Shown here in pieces: positions 32,461-45,157 of a stretch of 64,000 bases of DNA. The notes under the pieces are model-generated. The model saw only the letters and a program-made list of their open reading frames with translations, made no database searches and had not been told where the DNA came from. The stretch is taken from NCBI GenBank assembly GCA_009599575.1, contig VWND01000013.1, forward strand, positions 496,001 through 560,000, read 5' to 3'. Position 1 is the first letter of the stretch, and every line of letters starts with the position of its first letter. Source of the DNA: Blumeriella jaapii (taxonomy: Eukaryota; Ascomycota; Leotiomycetes; Helotiales; Drepanopezizaceae). The translations under genes were made by a program, and so were the position numbers.

Positions 32461-35400
32461 ATGGCTCGTTCTGCAAAGGGCGCGCCTGCAAAGGTCCCAC
32501 GAGCCCAATCGTCCCAGAGAATCGTCAAGAAGCCTGACGACTACACCTCCGAGGGCGTCGAGGACCATGATATCTTCCTTCTGCCGGGGACCGACTACCA
32601 GGTCATGATCTTCGTTACGGTACTGGCTGCCATTATCAGGTTATTCAGGATATACCAGCCCAGCAGTGTGGTGTTCGACGAAGTCCAGTATGTTCTTCTG
32701 CCATGACGCTCCATTTCAAATCCTGACTCTTGACAGCTTCGGCGGCTTCGCATCGAAATACATCAAGGGCAGGTTCTTCATGGATGTCCACCCACCGCTT
32801 GCGAAACTCCTTCTCACACTCGCTGGATGGTTGGCTGGCTTTAACGGAGACTTCGATTTCAAGGACATTGGAAAGGATTATGTCGAGCCTGGTGTCCCAT
32901 ACGTCGCCATGCGAATGTTGCCAGCCGTGTGCGGTATCCTGTTGGTTCCAACTATCTTTCTGACCCTCAAGGCTGCTGGATGCAGAACGTGGACTGCATT
33001 CATGGGGGCTTCCTTGATTGTGTTTGGTGAGGCGTAATCTTGAATCAGACTCAAGGAGAGATACTAATGCCATGCAGAGAACGGCCTCCTCACTCAGGCT
33101 CGATTGATCCTTCTCGACTCCCCTCTCATGATTTTCACCGCCTTTACAGGATTGGCGTTTACATCGTTCACAAACCAACATGAGCAAGGTCCCTCCAAAG
33201 CTTTCCAGCCCACTTGGTGGTTCTGGCTTGCCATGACGGGGCTCGGATTGGGTGCAACAGCTAGTGTAAAATGGGTCGGGTTTCTCACAATTGCGTGGGT
33301 CGGGGTTTTGACTATCTTGCAAATTTGGGTTTTGCTTGGAGACGTCAAGACCGTTACCCCTGTAAGTTCTGACATATCCTGGAATGGGAGCGTGCTGATC
33401 ATGATAGCGACTTTTCGCCAAGCATGTGGTGTCGAGGATTTTCTGTCTCATTGTCATCCCCATCGCGTTCTACGTGGGCATGTTCGGCATCCACTTCATT
33501 TGCTTGGTAAACCCAGGTGACGGAGACGGATTCATGAGCTCGGAGTTCCAGGCCACCCTCAACTCCAAGGCTATGCAAGATGTTCCCGTTGACGTTGCGT
33601 TTGGTAGCCGCGTCACTATCAGACATCAGAATACGCAAGGAGGCTATCTGCACTCGCACAACCTCATGTACCCCACAGGAAGCAAGCAACAGCAAATCAC
33701 ACTATACCCCCACAAAGATGAGAACAACGTGTGGCTCCTTGAAAACATGACGCAGCCCCTTGGCATCAATGGAGAGCCCATCCACGGAAACCTTGCCTGG
33801 GATGCTCTTAGCCCGCCTACTCTCATCAAAGACGGCGACACCATCAAGCTGTTCCACCAACCCACTAGCCGCCGTCTGCACTCCCATGACATCCGGCCTC
33901 CGGTCACCGAGGCGGATTGGCAAAATGAAGTTTCTGCTTACGGTTATGAGGGGTTTGAGGGTGATGCCAATGACTACTTCAGAGTGGAGATCATCAAGAA
34001 GATGTCTGACGGCGAGGAGGCCAAGACCAGACTGCGAACGATCCAGACTAAGTTCAAGCTCGTCCATGTCATGACTGGCTGCGTCTTGTTCTCTCACAAA
34101 GTGAAGCTTCCTGAGTGGGCATCTGAGCAGCAAGAAGTCACCTGTGCCAAGGGTGGAACTCTGCCCAACAGCGTCTGGTATGTCGAGCAAAACGAGCACC
34201 CCCTTCTCGGAGCCGACGCGGAGAAGGTCAACTACAAAAAGCCAGGTTTCCTCGGAAAGTTCTGGGAGTTGCAAAAGGTCATGTACCACACCAACGCCGG
34301 ACTTGTTGAGTCTCACGCTTGGGATTCTCGTCCTGACTCGTGGCCTATTCTAAAGCGTGGCATCAACTTCTGGGGCCAGGACCACCGTCAGATTTACCTC
34401 ATCGGCAATCCAGTCGTCTGGTGGACCTCTACCCTTGCCGTTGTCATCTACGTTGCATTCAAGGGCCTCGCTGTTCTCCGGTGGCAACGAGGCTTCAGGG
34501 ATTACGACAACGCCCTTTTCAAGCGCTTCGACTATGAAATCGGTACTATGGTTCTTGGATGGGCTTTCCACTATTTCCCATTTTACCTCCTGCAACGTCA
34601 GTTGTTCTTGCACCACTACTTTCCAGCCTTGTACTTTGCAGTCATTGTTCTCTGCCAGATTTACGATCACGTCACTGCTCGCATCCCCGGTATTGGTCTT
34701 CGTGAGAACCCCCTCGTTGGTCGTCTCGGCATAGTCGTCTTCCTGGCTCTTACAATTGTTACCTTCGGTCTCTACTCCCCTCTGGCCTATGGCAACCCCT
34801 GGACCCAGAGTGCCTGCAAGAAGGTCAAGCTTTTCGAATCTTGGGATTGGGACTGCAACACTTTTTTTACCGATGTAAACCTCCCCCCCTGACTTGATCT
34901 TGAACCAAACGTAGCTAATCTCTCACTAGTACTCTCAATACTCCTCTCACCCAACCAACGGGAACGCCGAGGTGCACAAGACAGACTCCCCGTTACTTCC
35001 AACCGATGCTCCAGTACCACCTGCACAGGCGGCAGACGAGCAGCAGAAGCCGCTTATTGAGCAGGAGCGCGTTGGCATTTCCGAAGCTCCTGAGGAACCT
35101 ACCATGTCTGGCGCCCCTATCCTCGGCCAACAGATCCTTTCCCGCGAAGAGAAGGTCGAGTATAGGGACCAACACGGCAATCTTCTGGATCCACAGCAAG
35201 TCAAAGAACTCGAGGGAAAAGTCAGTTTCAAGACCCGCTATGAGACTCGCACTCGCTTGGTTGACGCTGCCGGAAACGAGATTCCCCAGCCCGAGGACGC
35301 AGCTGCAGTTGCGCCTCCCCACCCGGATGTTGATGGTAGTGACCCATCTACTGCTGGAACGCCGGAGCAGATGGTGCAACAAAAGCCGATCGCTCAGAAA

Positions 35401-35496
35401 GAGGTTGAGGCTGATGAGAAAAAGGAGGAGAAGATTGCGAAGTTGGATCCTGGTGCTGCCAAGCCAGCAAGTGAAGGTAATGAGGCAACTGCGTAG
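32461..35496 (+). CDS. PMT1: protein O-mannosyltransferase, PMT1 subfamily
   Basis: Five exons: 32461-32687, 32737-33026, 33078-33361, 33408-34874 and 34930-35496, giving 944 residues. All introns are GT-AG and 46-55 nt. The N-terminal lumenal loop carries the catalytic acidic pair (VVFDEVHFGGFASKYIKG, FMDVHPPLAK) and RLILLDSPL. The central MIR domain has three repeats (TQGGYLHSHNLMYP, SRRLHSHDIRPP, LVHVMTGCVLFSHK). Multiple spans and the conserved RQLFLHHYFPA follow, then ESWDWDCNTFF, which matches Pmt1 and not Pmt2 or Pmt4. The 190-residue cytosolic tail is acidic and includes YRDQHGNLLDPQQVKEL, similar in position to the Pmt1 tail. The enzyme transfers mannose from dolichol-phosphate-mannose to Ser/Thr in the ER as a heterodimer with Pmt2. 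The Ser/Thr-rich protein at 49.7-52.4 kb is the kind of substrate it modifies. Confidence 0.95.
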
Positions 35497-36188
35497 GAGA
35501 TTTTGAAATACTGGGCGGAAACGGCAAAGAGGCCTGGAATGTTAGAACGGCTTTGTATTCTAAGTGTGCAAGGGAAGCATATCTGTGCCATGATGCTTTG
35601 ATCTGTCGGGCACGTTCATCGGGAGAGGACATCATGTGCCTGTTGAGAGGGTCGGAATTCTACGTTTGACACCGTGCATTGTCACCAGAGTCATTGCAAG
35701 CGCAGCCAAATCGACACTTGCAGAATGATCTTTGGAAGAGCGACATGTAAGGTAAGGGTAAAGACGAGATGGTGACCCAAAGGATCTCGGATGGCTTCTT
35801 GAAATGATGGGCCCCGCGTCCTGAAGCCCAAGGCCGTGAACAACAGTCTGGCAACGATGAAAATAAGAGATCACCAATTTCCAACTCTCCACATTTCTTC
35901 GCACTGGCGGTTCTATCAGAGAACAAGTCTTGGTCCGATTGACTGCCTCTGTACTCTATCGCTGAATGCAAAAGCTACAGTCAAGTCGTTCGGAGAGGCA
36001 GAGTCGATCTAGGGTTGATTGTACGCTAGACCCGAGACAGACAAGCTCGACGATCCCCCGATAGTCCATGGAGGGGCACATAACTTGAGAGCAAAACCTC
36101 AATCCTCAATCCTCAATCCTCGACAACCGACAACACCATCAACGGCCTCCTCGCCGTCGCGAATTCCCCATCTCCCCTCACACCCACC
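35497..36188. other. intergenic region between PMT1 and phosphoserine phosphatase
   Basis: No gene is seen. A triple CTCAATC repeat occurs at about 36100-36120, just before the next start codon. Confidence 0.5.
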
Positions 36189-37598
36189 ATGGCCGAGACA
36201 GCTCGTCCAGCTCGTCCCAGCTTGGGCAGCGGGATGCGCAGTGGCTCTTATCTGCAGGAACACCAGCAATACCGACCCCCGCAGCAAGACGGCCATCAAG
36301 GCATCGACAGCATCGTCGAAGGTGTCCAGAACACCCGCCTCGAGCCTCGGAAGCCCTACCAGCCCTTCAAAGGCGTTCCCGACGTCCAGAGCCCCCCGAA
36401 GATCGTCGACAGTGGTCTCAATCACACGTTGTCGCATGGGAACTGCCAGCCAGGCGCCGGAATACACTCAGAAAGACTCATCGCCATCATCATCTACAAG
36501 ACTCGCTCTCCCCGCGCATCAATCACCGACTACCCACCCGACCGCTCGCCCTCTCCCTCGCCCTCTAAAATCCGTGCCATTCCCCCGAACCTCGCTCCTG
36601 TGCGCTCCCTCTCCAGCTTCCCCCTCGAGCCGCCCCCTCCAGACCCTGAACCGCTCGATCACCTCTATGGCAGCTACATATCCCCGCTGTGCATCACTTC
36701 TTTTCTCCACCTTATCTCATTCCTGCCTACGCGACCCGGGTCCGATGTTCTGACTTCCTCCCACCGCTGCCTCGACAGCCCAGACCACCCATCCATCGTC
36801 GAAATCACGCTCTCCCCGACTCCCGATCCTACCTACCTGACACTTTCCGACCTACGTAAGCACGAGCTTATTTACCGCTTTGAGCGCGAGTGGAACGTCG
36901 ATGTGATTCTGCAACACGACTCGGTGCTTCGGCGATACCCGCGCCTCGTAGTCTTTGACATGGATTCGACGCTCATCGAGCAGGAGGTCATTGATCTGAT
37001 TGCCGCTTCCATTGGCGTGGAGGACCAAGTATCTGCTATCACAGAGCGTGCCATGAACGGGGAGCTCGACTTTTCAGCTTCGTTCAAGGAGCGGGTTGCG
37101 CTGTTGAAGGGCGTGAATGCGGAAGTATTCACCCAGCTGAGGACGGTCATAAAGCCTACCCAGGGCGCGAGAGAGCTGATCAAAGCGCTGAAGCGGATGG
37201 GCGTCAAGACAGCTGTGGTCTCGGGTGGTTTCATTCCCCTCACGCAATGGCTTGCCGACGATCTCGGAATCGACCACGCGTTTGCGAACAGCATCGCTTC
37301 GGATCCTTCTACCAATCTGCTAACCGGCGAAGTGATCGGTACAATTGTCAACGCGGAGAGAAAACGAGACTTGCTGCTTGAGCTTGCCAAGAAGGAAAAT
37401 GCGCCGTTGGAGCAAGTGCTAGCTGTAGGAGACGGCGCGAACGATTTGTTGATGATGAGGGCGGCTGGGCTGGGCGTGGCGTGGAACGCGAAGCCGGTGG
37501 TGCAATTAGAGGCTGGGGCGAGGCTGAATGGGGAAAGCATGTTGGATCTCTTGCATGTATTTGGACTTACCGCTGAGGAGATTCAGACTTTAATCTGA
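36189..37598 (+). CDS. SER2: phosphoserine phosphatase (last step of serine synthesis)
   Basis: One exon of 469 residues; the ATG at 36189 is in strong context (CACCATGG). The first 230 residues are poorly conserved, Pro/Ser-rich with a possible ACT-like segment (ERLIAIIIYKTRSP; PSIVEITLSPTPDPTYLTL). The HAD-superfamily catalytic domain follows: motif I VVFDMDSTLIEQEVIDLIA (nucleophile Asp in DxDxT), substrate Glu, motif II VVSGGFIPLTQ, the Lys of ERKRDLLLE and motif III VLAVGDGANDLLMMRAAGLG. It hydrolyses phosphoserine to serine in the cytosol. Lack of introns is normal for this gene in several fungi. It is followed by a convergent gene. Confidence 0.93.
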   Translation: MAETARPARPSLGSGMRSGSYLQEHQQYRPPQQDGHQGIDSIVEGVQNTRLEPRKPYQPFKGVPDVQSPPKIVDSGLNHTLSHGNCQPGAGIHSERLIAIIIYKTRSPRASITDYPPDRSPSPSPSKIRAIPPNLAPVRSLSSFPLEPPPPDPEPLDHLYGSYISPLCITSFLHLISFLPTRPGSDVLTSSHRCLDSPDHPSIVEITLSPTPDPTYLTLSDLRKHELIYRFEREWNVDVILQHDSVLRRYPRLVVFDMDSTLIEQEVIDLIAASIGVEDQVSAITERAMNGELDFSASFKERVALLKGVNAEVFTQLRTVIKPTQGARELIKALKRMGVKTAVVSGGFIPLTQWLADDLGIDHAFANSIASDPSTNLLTGEVIGTIVNAERKRDLLLELAKKENAPLEQVLAVGDGANDLLMMRAAGLGVAWNAKPVVQLEAGARLNGESMLDLLHVFGLTAEEIQTLI

Positions 37599-38240
37599 TG
37601 GTGCTGAGCCTTCTTGGTCGGAGGAGGTCTAGGAGTAAGGGGACTTGCAGCCGCAGCCGTGGTTAGCCACGCAGAAAGCATCGATCATTTCCATGGTGGT
37701 GGAGCACGACTTTTTTGGCATTCTTATATTTATATAATGTTAAAGCACAAAGCCGATTTTGTCAATCAACCGCGTTCGATGCTCGATGTAACTCTCGCTC
37801 GGGTGGCTTGCCTCCCGGCTTGAGAAGTCAACAATGGGGGGAGGGCCTGGGACCCTTCTTCTTTTTACCGAACAACAACAAGATTGGGTACCTGATGAAG
37901 AGATGACTGAAAGCTGGGAGACCAGGATGAAGCTAGATGACCAATGGAGTTTTTACCTCGGAGAGATAATCGGCCGACGCGAGGAGTTGAGGGGGCGGCG
38001 AGCCATTCACGACGAATCACTCCGGACACAGTTATTGATATCACGTCCTACAAAGCCCACTCACTCACTCACTCACTTACTCACTACTCATCACCGAATG
38101 CGGCGGAGAAGAATGAAAACACACAGTCAGTATGCTGAAGCAGATAGGTACACACTGCGCAATCGATACTGCCCGCCTACCGGTACGCCCGCGCCCGTGA
38201 TACATCCCAAACATCTCAGCTGGTAACCAAGCCCATCAAT
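37599..38240. other. convergent intergenic region with (CTCA)n
   Basis: No gene is seen. A CTCA/ACTC repeat lies at 38057-38085. Both neighbours end here. Confidence 0.5.
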
Positions 38241-39992
38241 CTATCCTACAGCAACATTTCCGAATCCTGGGAGGGGGCCTTCCTCCTTCTCCTCGCCAAC
38301 ACTCGCTTTCTCCGGACTCTTCGCGGCATCCGGCGTCTCCGCCCGCTGCGGCGTTTTGAGGGATTCTTCTAACCTACCAAGCAGGTCCGGATAGTTATCA
38401 TCGTCGTCCTCTTCAGCTGGCGCGGTTTCGCTCGCCTGCTTAGGGGGGCTCGCTTTGGCTTGATTGGTTTCCGCGGGGATCGGAGGCGTTGGCTCGCGTC
38501 TCATGCGATCCGCGCTGTCTAGTAACATCTCCTCCTCCTCCTCTTCCTCGTGGCGTTCCACCACAGCACTTTTGGCCTCAGACATTGTAGGATTGAGCGG
38601 TGGCTCGGGAAGACCGGCTGGTGCCGTCTCAGAGGCTTGCGGTTGCATCGTAGCATCCAGAGCCTCCGCCCGGGCTTCGACACGGGGTTCGGATGTCGTG
38701 GTGGGCGTCTTGTCTTGGAGCGTGGCCACAGGTGGTTCGGAAGGAGAAGCGACTGTAGAAGTTGTCATAGCTACTTGTTTCAGCGGGCTACCGGATAGTC
38801 CTTCCGGGGTCTCTGTCAAAAGACTAGGCGGAGCCTGGATCGATTCGATTCCGCTCATAGCCGAGTCTACAGGTTCGAGGGGGGGTATAGGCGGCATGGA
38901 TGGTACTGAAAGCTCGGGGGGTGGAGATTGATGAGGAGCTTTAGATGGCGAGTCTTGCATATCGTCAGATCCGTCGTCTTCGTCACCCTCATCACCTTCA
39001 TCGCCATCTTCACCATCCTCGTCATCCGAGTTGGCTTGAGATCCGTCGCCCATTTCGATATCCTCATTCTGTGCTGGCGTGGAGGTAGTACCCTCGATGT
39101 TCGATTCCTAGCGATAGTTAGTCTCTGTAAACAAGATGATGGTAGCCTTGCCATAATCACATCAGGCCCAGCGGTCTCCTCAGCCGCCGTGGTTGAAATG
39201 GAACCGACTTGCGGGGGGCACTAGTCGGAGCGGCCAGCTTCTTCTTTCTCCCTCTTCCAGGCCCTTTGGCCTTTTTCTTCGATGCTGGTCTACGTTTCGG
39301 AGGGGCGGCGTGGGTCGCCGTCAAGTCAACAGATGCACTCGGATCAGGTATCTGGGTTTGTGAGAGGACTTCTCCTTCCACCTGTTGTCCCCGTGGCACC
39401 ACAACATCCTGGACGTACTCGTTTCCCGCTGCGTCGATTCGCTTCACCGTGGCTTTGGTCACCGTTGCGACAGGTGCAGCAGGCTTCGGAGAAGGCTTGA
39501 CCAGATCTTTTCGTCGCTTGGCAAGATACGAAACGCCTGTCCCTTCTAGATGTCGAGGCAATTGCTTCCACGACCTGACAGTAAATCCCTTCTCCTGTAT
39601 ATCATCGTCCTTCTTTTCAGGCTTTTCACCGATTGCGGTTTCCGTGTCAGCTTCTTCCTCGTCTACGGGAGCTGGACGTTTGTAAATCTTTCCAGCCCTT
39701 GCAGCGCGTAGTAGCTCCTGGCTATGCTGGGGTAATAGATGCGAATCTTTTGGCATGCCATGAGGTAATTCGACGGCCCAAATATCATTCGGCGCGGTCG
39801 CACTCTCTTGAGCGGAAGGGGGAGCCACTGTGACATAGTCGCGACGCCAATGACGAATAGGTATACCTTCGTATTCCCCATGATCTACACCGGGACGATT
39901 CTGTCGCCTGTTGGCGTTCCTATTCTAGTCTCGAAATCAGCTTTGCTCCACTTAGACTGGAGAATGAGGATTACACTAGTGGTAGGCGCCAT
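38241..39992 (-). CDS. basic/acidic nuclear-type protein of unknown function
   Basis: Three exons: 39975-39992 (six codons), 39205-39924 and 38241-39107, giving 534 residues. Intron 1 (50 nt, GTAATC...CTAG) removes an apparent stop and joins MAPTTS to NRNANRRQNRPG. Intron 2 (97 nt) has a weak GTTCCA donor but a good CTAAC branch point and CTAG end. An ordered-looking N-terminal block (GEYEGIPIRHWRRDYV; LPHGMPKDSHLLPQHSQELL) is followed by a Lys-rich AT-hook-like patch (RRPASKKKAKGPGRGRKKK). The second half is a long acidic disordered region (SDDEDGEDGDEGDEGDED; EEEEEEMLL). This composition suggests a chromatin or RNA-related factor, but no domain is recognised. The second donor is the weakest part. 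Confidence 0.72.
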
Positions 39993-41484
39993 TTCGGAAT
40001 CCTAAAGGTGTAACGGGACTTTGATCGTCTACTTCGAGGTAAACCAGGTCTCTGTGATGAGACTTGCACCCACGCTCAGGTGATCCTGAAGGGTGTAGAA
40101 CAATTGAGCCGATGTCGCAAGGATCGAGAGCTATTCCCTATTGGATACCGACCCGTCGCTGCTTGAGTGAGGCTTTACGCAAGGAAGTCTGGCAGGTGGA
40201 CAGTGTTGAGATTCGAACCCTCCAAAAAATCTGCTGGGCTTGGCTCCTTCAGGCCTAAACACCAGACCAATCGTCCGGGGAATTGGCAGTTCTCGAATCT
40301 ACGACACCAAATTCTCCTAGTCCGTGCCACTCTTTCAGCGGAAGTGTTGGGATGCGCTGAACTTCGCGCGTCAACCACGAGAGTATCTGACGCTTCCTCT
40401 TCCCGGCATTTGTCTTCGCCTGACGATTCAACGTACGCGACTTGTCCCTTCTCCGTAGAATGCTATGAGGAGTCCTCGGCTACGTGGGAACGGCTGGGTG
40501 CGCAATAACTTTGCAGATTCGCCGAGTTTGCGTACCAAATCCAAGTTCTGCAGACTTCCCCTCGATGTGCCTGGGATATCGAAGTGGAGCCGACGATGTC
40601 CTTGATATTTCTTTTCGTAATCCACCCAGTGATGCTTTCAAGAACTCGGCGTCCCGATAGTAGCTCCTCTCCAGGAGTGTTTGTTTTGCGGTCTGGGATG
40701 GGCTCCACGTTAGCAATTGTGATGCTACAAGCTGCAAGCTCCAGGGCAGACTGAGGATAACAAGGGTCAATTGATCGCTTACGGATATCAAAAAACAACA
40801 ATGCCCTTGGAACTGTGGACGGCGGGTAGGACGCGTGCAGTGAAGCATGGCCGGCGCATGGAGTCGCGACGATGAAGTCGCGAAGTGGACCCTGCACATT
40901 TAGCGCCTTCACTGATGAGGCTGAGATTTGGAGGCACAACCGCGAAAACAATCCCCCTTGAGGAGTCTAGGATCTCTGTTCTTCTCGGAGAAATGTACCT
41001 CGTGTTGTTCGAATGATAGTTTCCTCCAATAGATCAAAGCATACTTTCGGGCGAGAAAACTGTCTTGGGGATATCAGGAGCAGCTACAGTAGATGCCGTA
41101 GGAGAATTCGGAACTCTACCGTCACAACACAACAGCACACACTCAATTCCCTCCTCACCCCTCAGTATATACTGGAAGTGGTATTCCGAGATTATCAGTA
41201 CGACTGCCTAGTTTTAGAAGATATGATATTCCTAGCCAATCCTCTCCAATGACATGAAACCCGAAGGACAACTTGTCAGAGTGGTAAAATTCCATAAATG
41301 CTTGGTATTAACTTGCCTCCAAAGGCGTATGGACAATCGTGTTGTACAAGACAGTTCCTAGTTCTCGCAACGCCCTGCTATCTCTGTTTCCGTTTCCATC
41401 TTCTGCTTTCCGTACTGACATCAATCCCACCTATCGCAATCAATTAGCTATGTGTGCTTCCGCGGAGAGCGCGTCGAGATCAAC
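39993..41484. other. 1.5-kb intergenic region
   Basis: No supported gene. A degenerate tRNA-like block lies at 40197-40276 (see rejected items) and TACAGTA near 41089. Overlapping minus-strand frames at 40463-40951 have no protein character. Confidence 0.45.
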
Positions 41485-42039
41485 TTACCCAGTGTCCTTT
41501 TGCCGCACTATATCATTTCTCTGCCCTGTTTGCTTTCCCTATTGCGAAATGAGCATCGACATCTCCACAGGCCATGAGAAGCAGCTTACTGATTTCCCAC
41601 CCTCTACAACCAATTTGTCCAGCTGGAAGAACTGACTGACAACCGTTTGCCTCTGTTGGCCCGTGGTTAGCGAGGGTCTTGCATTTCCCCGAGTCCCAGC
41701 GTACCTTCATCGATTGCAATTCCTTCAAGCCCTTCTGCATCAGCTCCTGGATCTCCCTCTCGTCTTTGAGGTCCTTGTGCTCTCGGAAGGCATCTCTCGT
41801 CCTCCGCTTGGCGTACTCTCTGAAGTTGTAGGCGGCAAAGTGTCCGCCCTGCCGTAATAACTGACGGTACTGCGCGGCCGGTGTCAGCTCGCTTCTTGTC
41901 ACACCATCTCAACATTGCCGCCCGAGCATGCGATCGGAAGGGGCCAAAAGTTGCGCGCGAGACGACGGCTGTGAGGATGATGGCATACCAGTGATTTTGC
42001 TTGTGCACTCTCTGCCTTGGCTGCGGATAGCACAGACAT
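41485..42039 (-). CDS. ISD11: ISD11/LYRM4, frataxin-NFS1 accessory subunit
   Basis: Four exons: 41989-42039, 41705-41869, 41590-41652 and 41485-41538, giving 110 residues. Introns are 119, 52 and 51 nt. Exon 1 ([17 protein letters not shown]) joins exon 2 ([20 protein letters not shown]) so that the family LYR motif is created exactly at the splice junction. The helical LYR fold continues with [20 protein letters not shown], then [15 protein letters not shown]. The last exon gives a charged tail ending IVRQKDTG. In mitochondria Isd11 binds acyl-ACP and stabilises the cysteine desulfurase Nfs1 for Fe-S cluster assembly. It is divergent from ATP sulfurylase, another sulfur gene, across 565 bp. 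The final exon is supported by its tail sequence only. Confidence 0.9.
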
Positions 42040-42604
42040 TGTGGGAGTGGGAGTGGGAGAGGGAGAGGGAGAGGTAGAGCAGGGTGGCGCGTAGGGTTGT
42101 TGTGGTGAAAGTGTAAAAATTGTATGGAGAGCACTGGATGTACATGTACCGAGCGCCCCGAGCACAGCTGCTGGATTCTCTGATGATAAGATAAGATCTC
42201 TTGGCATGCGGCGAAATCAAAATCCTTGCCGAGTGCCCCGCGTTTGTGACGGAAAGAAAGGGCAGGAGCGAGGGGCGAGTAAGGGTCCCAACAAATGGGG
42301 GGCCGCGTGCGATTGCGTGCTCAACGTCATTCTTGTTCTTCTTTCTTTCACGTTACATTCTTCACTTTCTTCACATTCTTCACTTTCTTCACCTCCTTCA
42401 CCTCCTTCACCCCCCTCTGCAACTCGACCTCTCATCGCATTTTCCCCTGCTGCAGATCACGTTCGAGCTACAATTTCTCTTTCTCTATCTAAATTCACTT
42501 ACCTTCCGAGCTATATACCTATCTACCTCGATTTAGTTGCGCTTCCGCGTCCGTCGCCGGCCCCTCATCCCCCTCATCCCCCTTATCCCCCTCTATCTGC
42601 GACC
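42040..42604. promoter_or_regulatory. shared divergent promoter of ISD11 and ATP sulfurylase
   Basis: About 565 bp between two divergent genes of sulfur metabolism. It contains a GGGAGTGGGAGA-type repeat near 42045-42075 and a pyrimidine-rich TCTTCACTT/CCTTCAC repeat at about 42355-42415, probably in the ATP sulfurylase leader. Shared control is plausible but inferred. Confidence 0.45.
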
Positions 42605-44616
<2,012 letters not shown>

Positions 44617-45157
44617 CGGCCTGGACAATGGATTTTGGTCACGACGGGCTGGATGCGACATGAATGGCGTTCTACGAGTCGAAAAGTCTAGATTTTGGTT
44701 ATATGCCTAGATATATGAGGTGATCTTTTAATTGAGGCGCGAGGCGCGCTGGTACGTAGGTAGATCGCGGTCATAATAGATCACTGCACAGCAAGCCTTA
44801 GGTTTCTGTACACGAAGCGCGCTTAAAAACCACCCTATCTACAACTTATAGAAGTAGAAAGGTCAACGCCGGAGTAGGCATGTCGAGCTTCTCTGAGAGC
44901 ATTGAACGACTCGCCATTAGCGTATCATCAGCAAAGCCTTCCTGCTCAATCTACTACTCTATGGTCAGCCATATATAAAAGTCTCCTGAGTCTCTTATTT
45001 GTTAGCTGAGCAAGCAGAAAATTGCAACCGAGATACCACAAAGATGGGAAGAATCAAGCTGCTGAGGAGGTTGAATATACCAGACTGCTGGGCTTGAAGA
45101 GAATCAGGTGCGAGAAAGCTCAACTCGTCTCGTCTATCTATAGCTCGTCTCGCCAGT
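44617..45157. other. convergent intergenic region
   Basis: About 540 bp without a supported gene, AT-richer than its neighbours. Confidence 0.5.

Noticed and set aside
39890..39974. In-frame stop near the start of the 38.2-40.0 kb gene
   Set aside because: A 50-nt intron (39925-39974) with normal signals moves the upstream ATG exon into the correct frame, so no frameshift is needed.
40197..40276. tRNA-like block on the minus strand with a near-perfect B box (GGTTCGAATC) and GGAC/GTCC ends
   Set aside because: The D stem pairs, but the anticodon stem and two T-stem pairs fail and no U33 precedes a sensible anticodon. At most it is a decayed tRNA; not listed as a gene.
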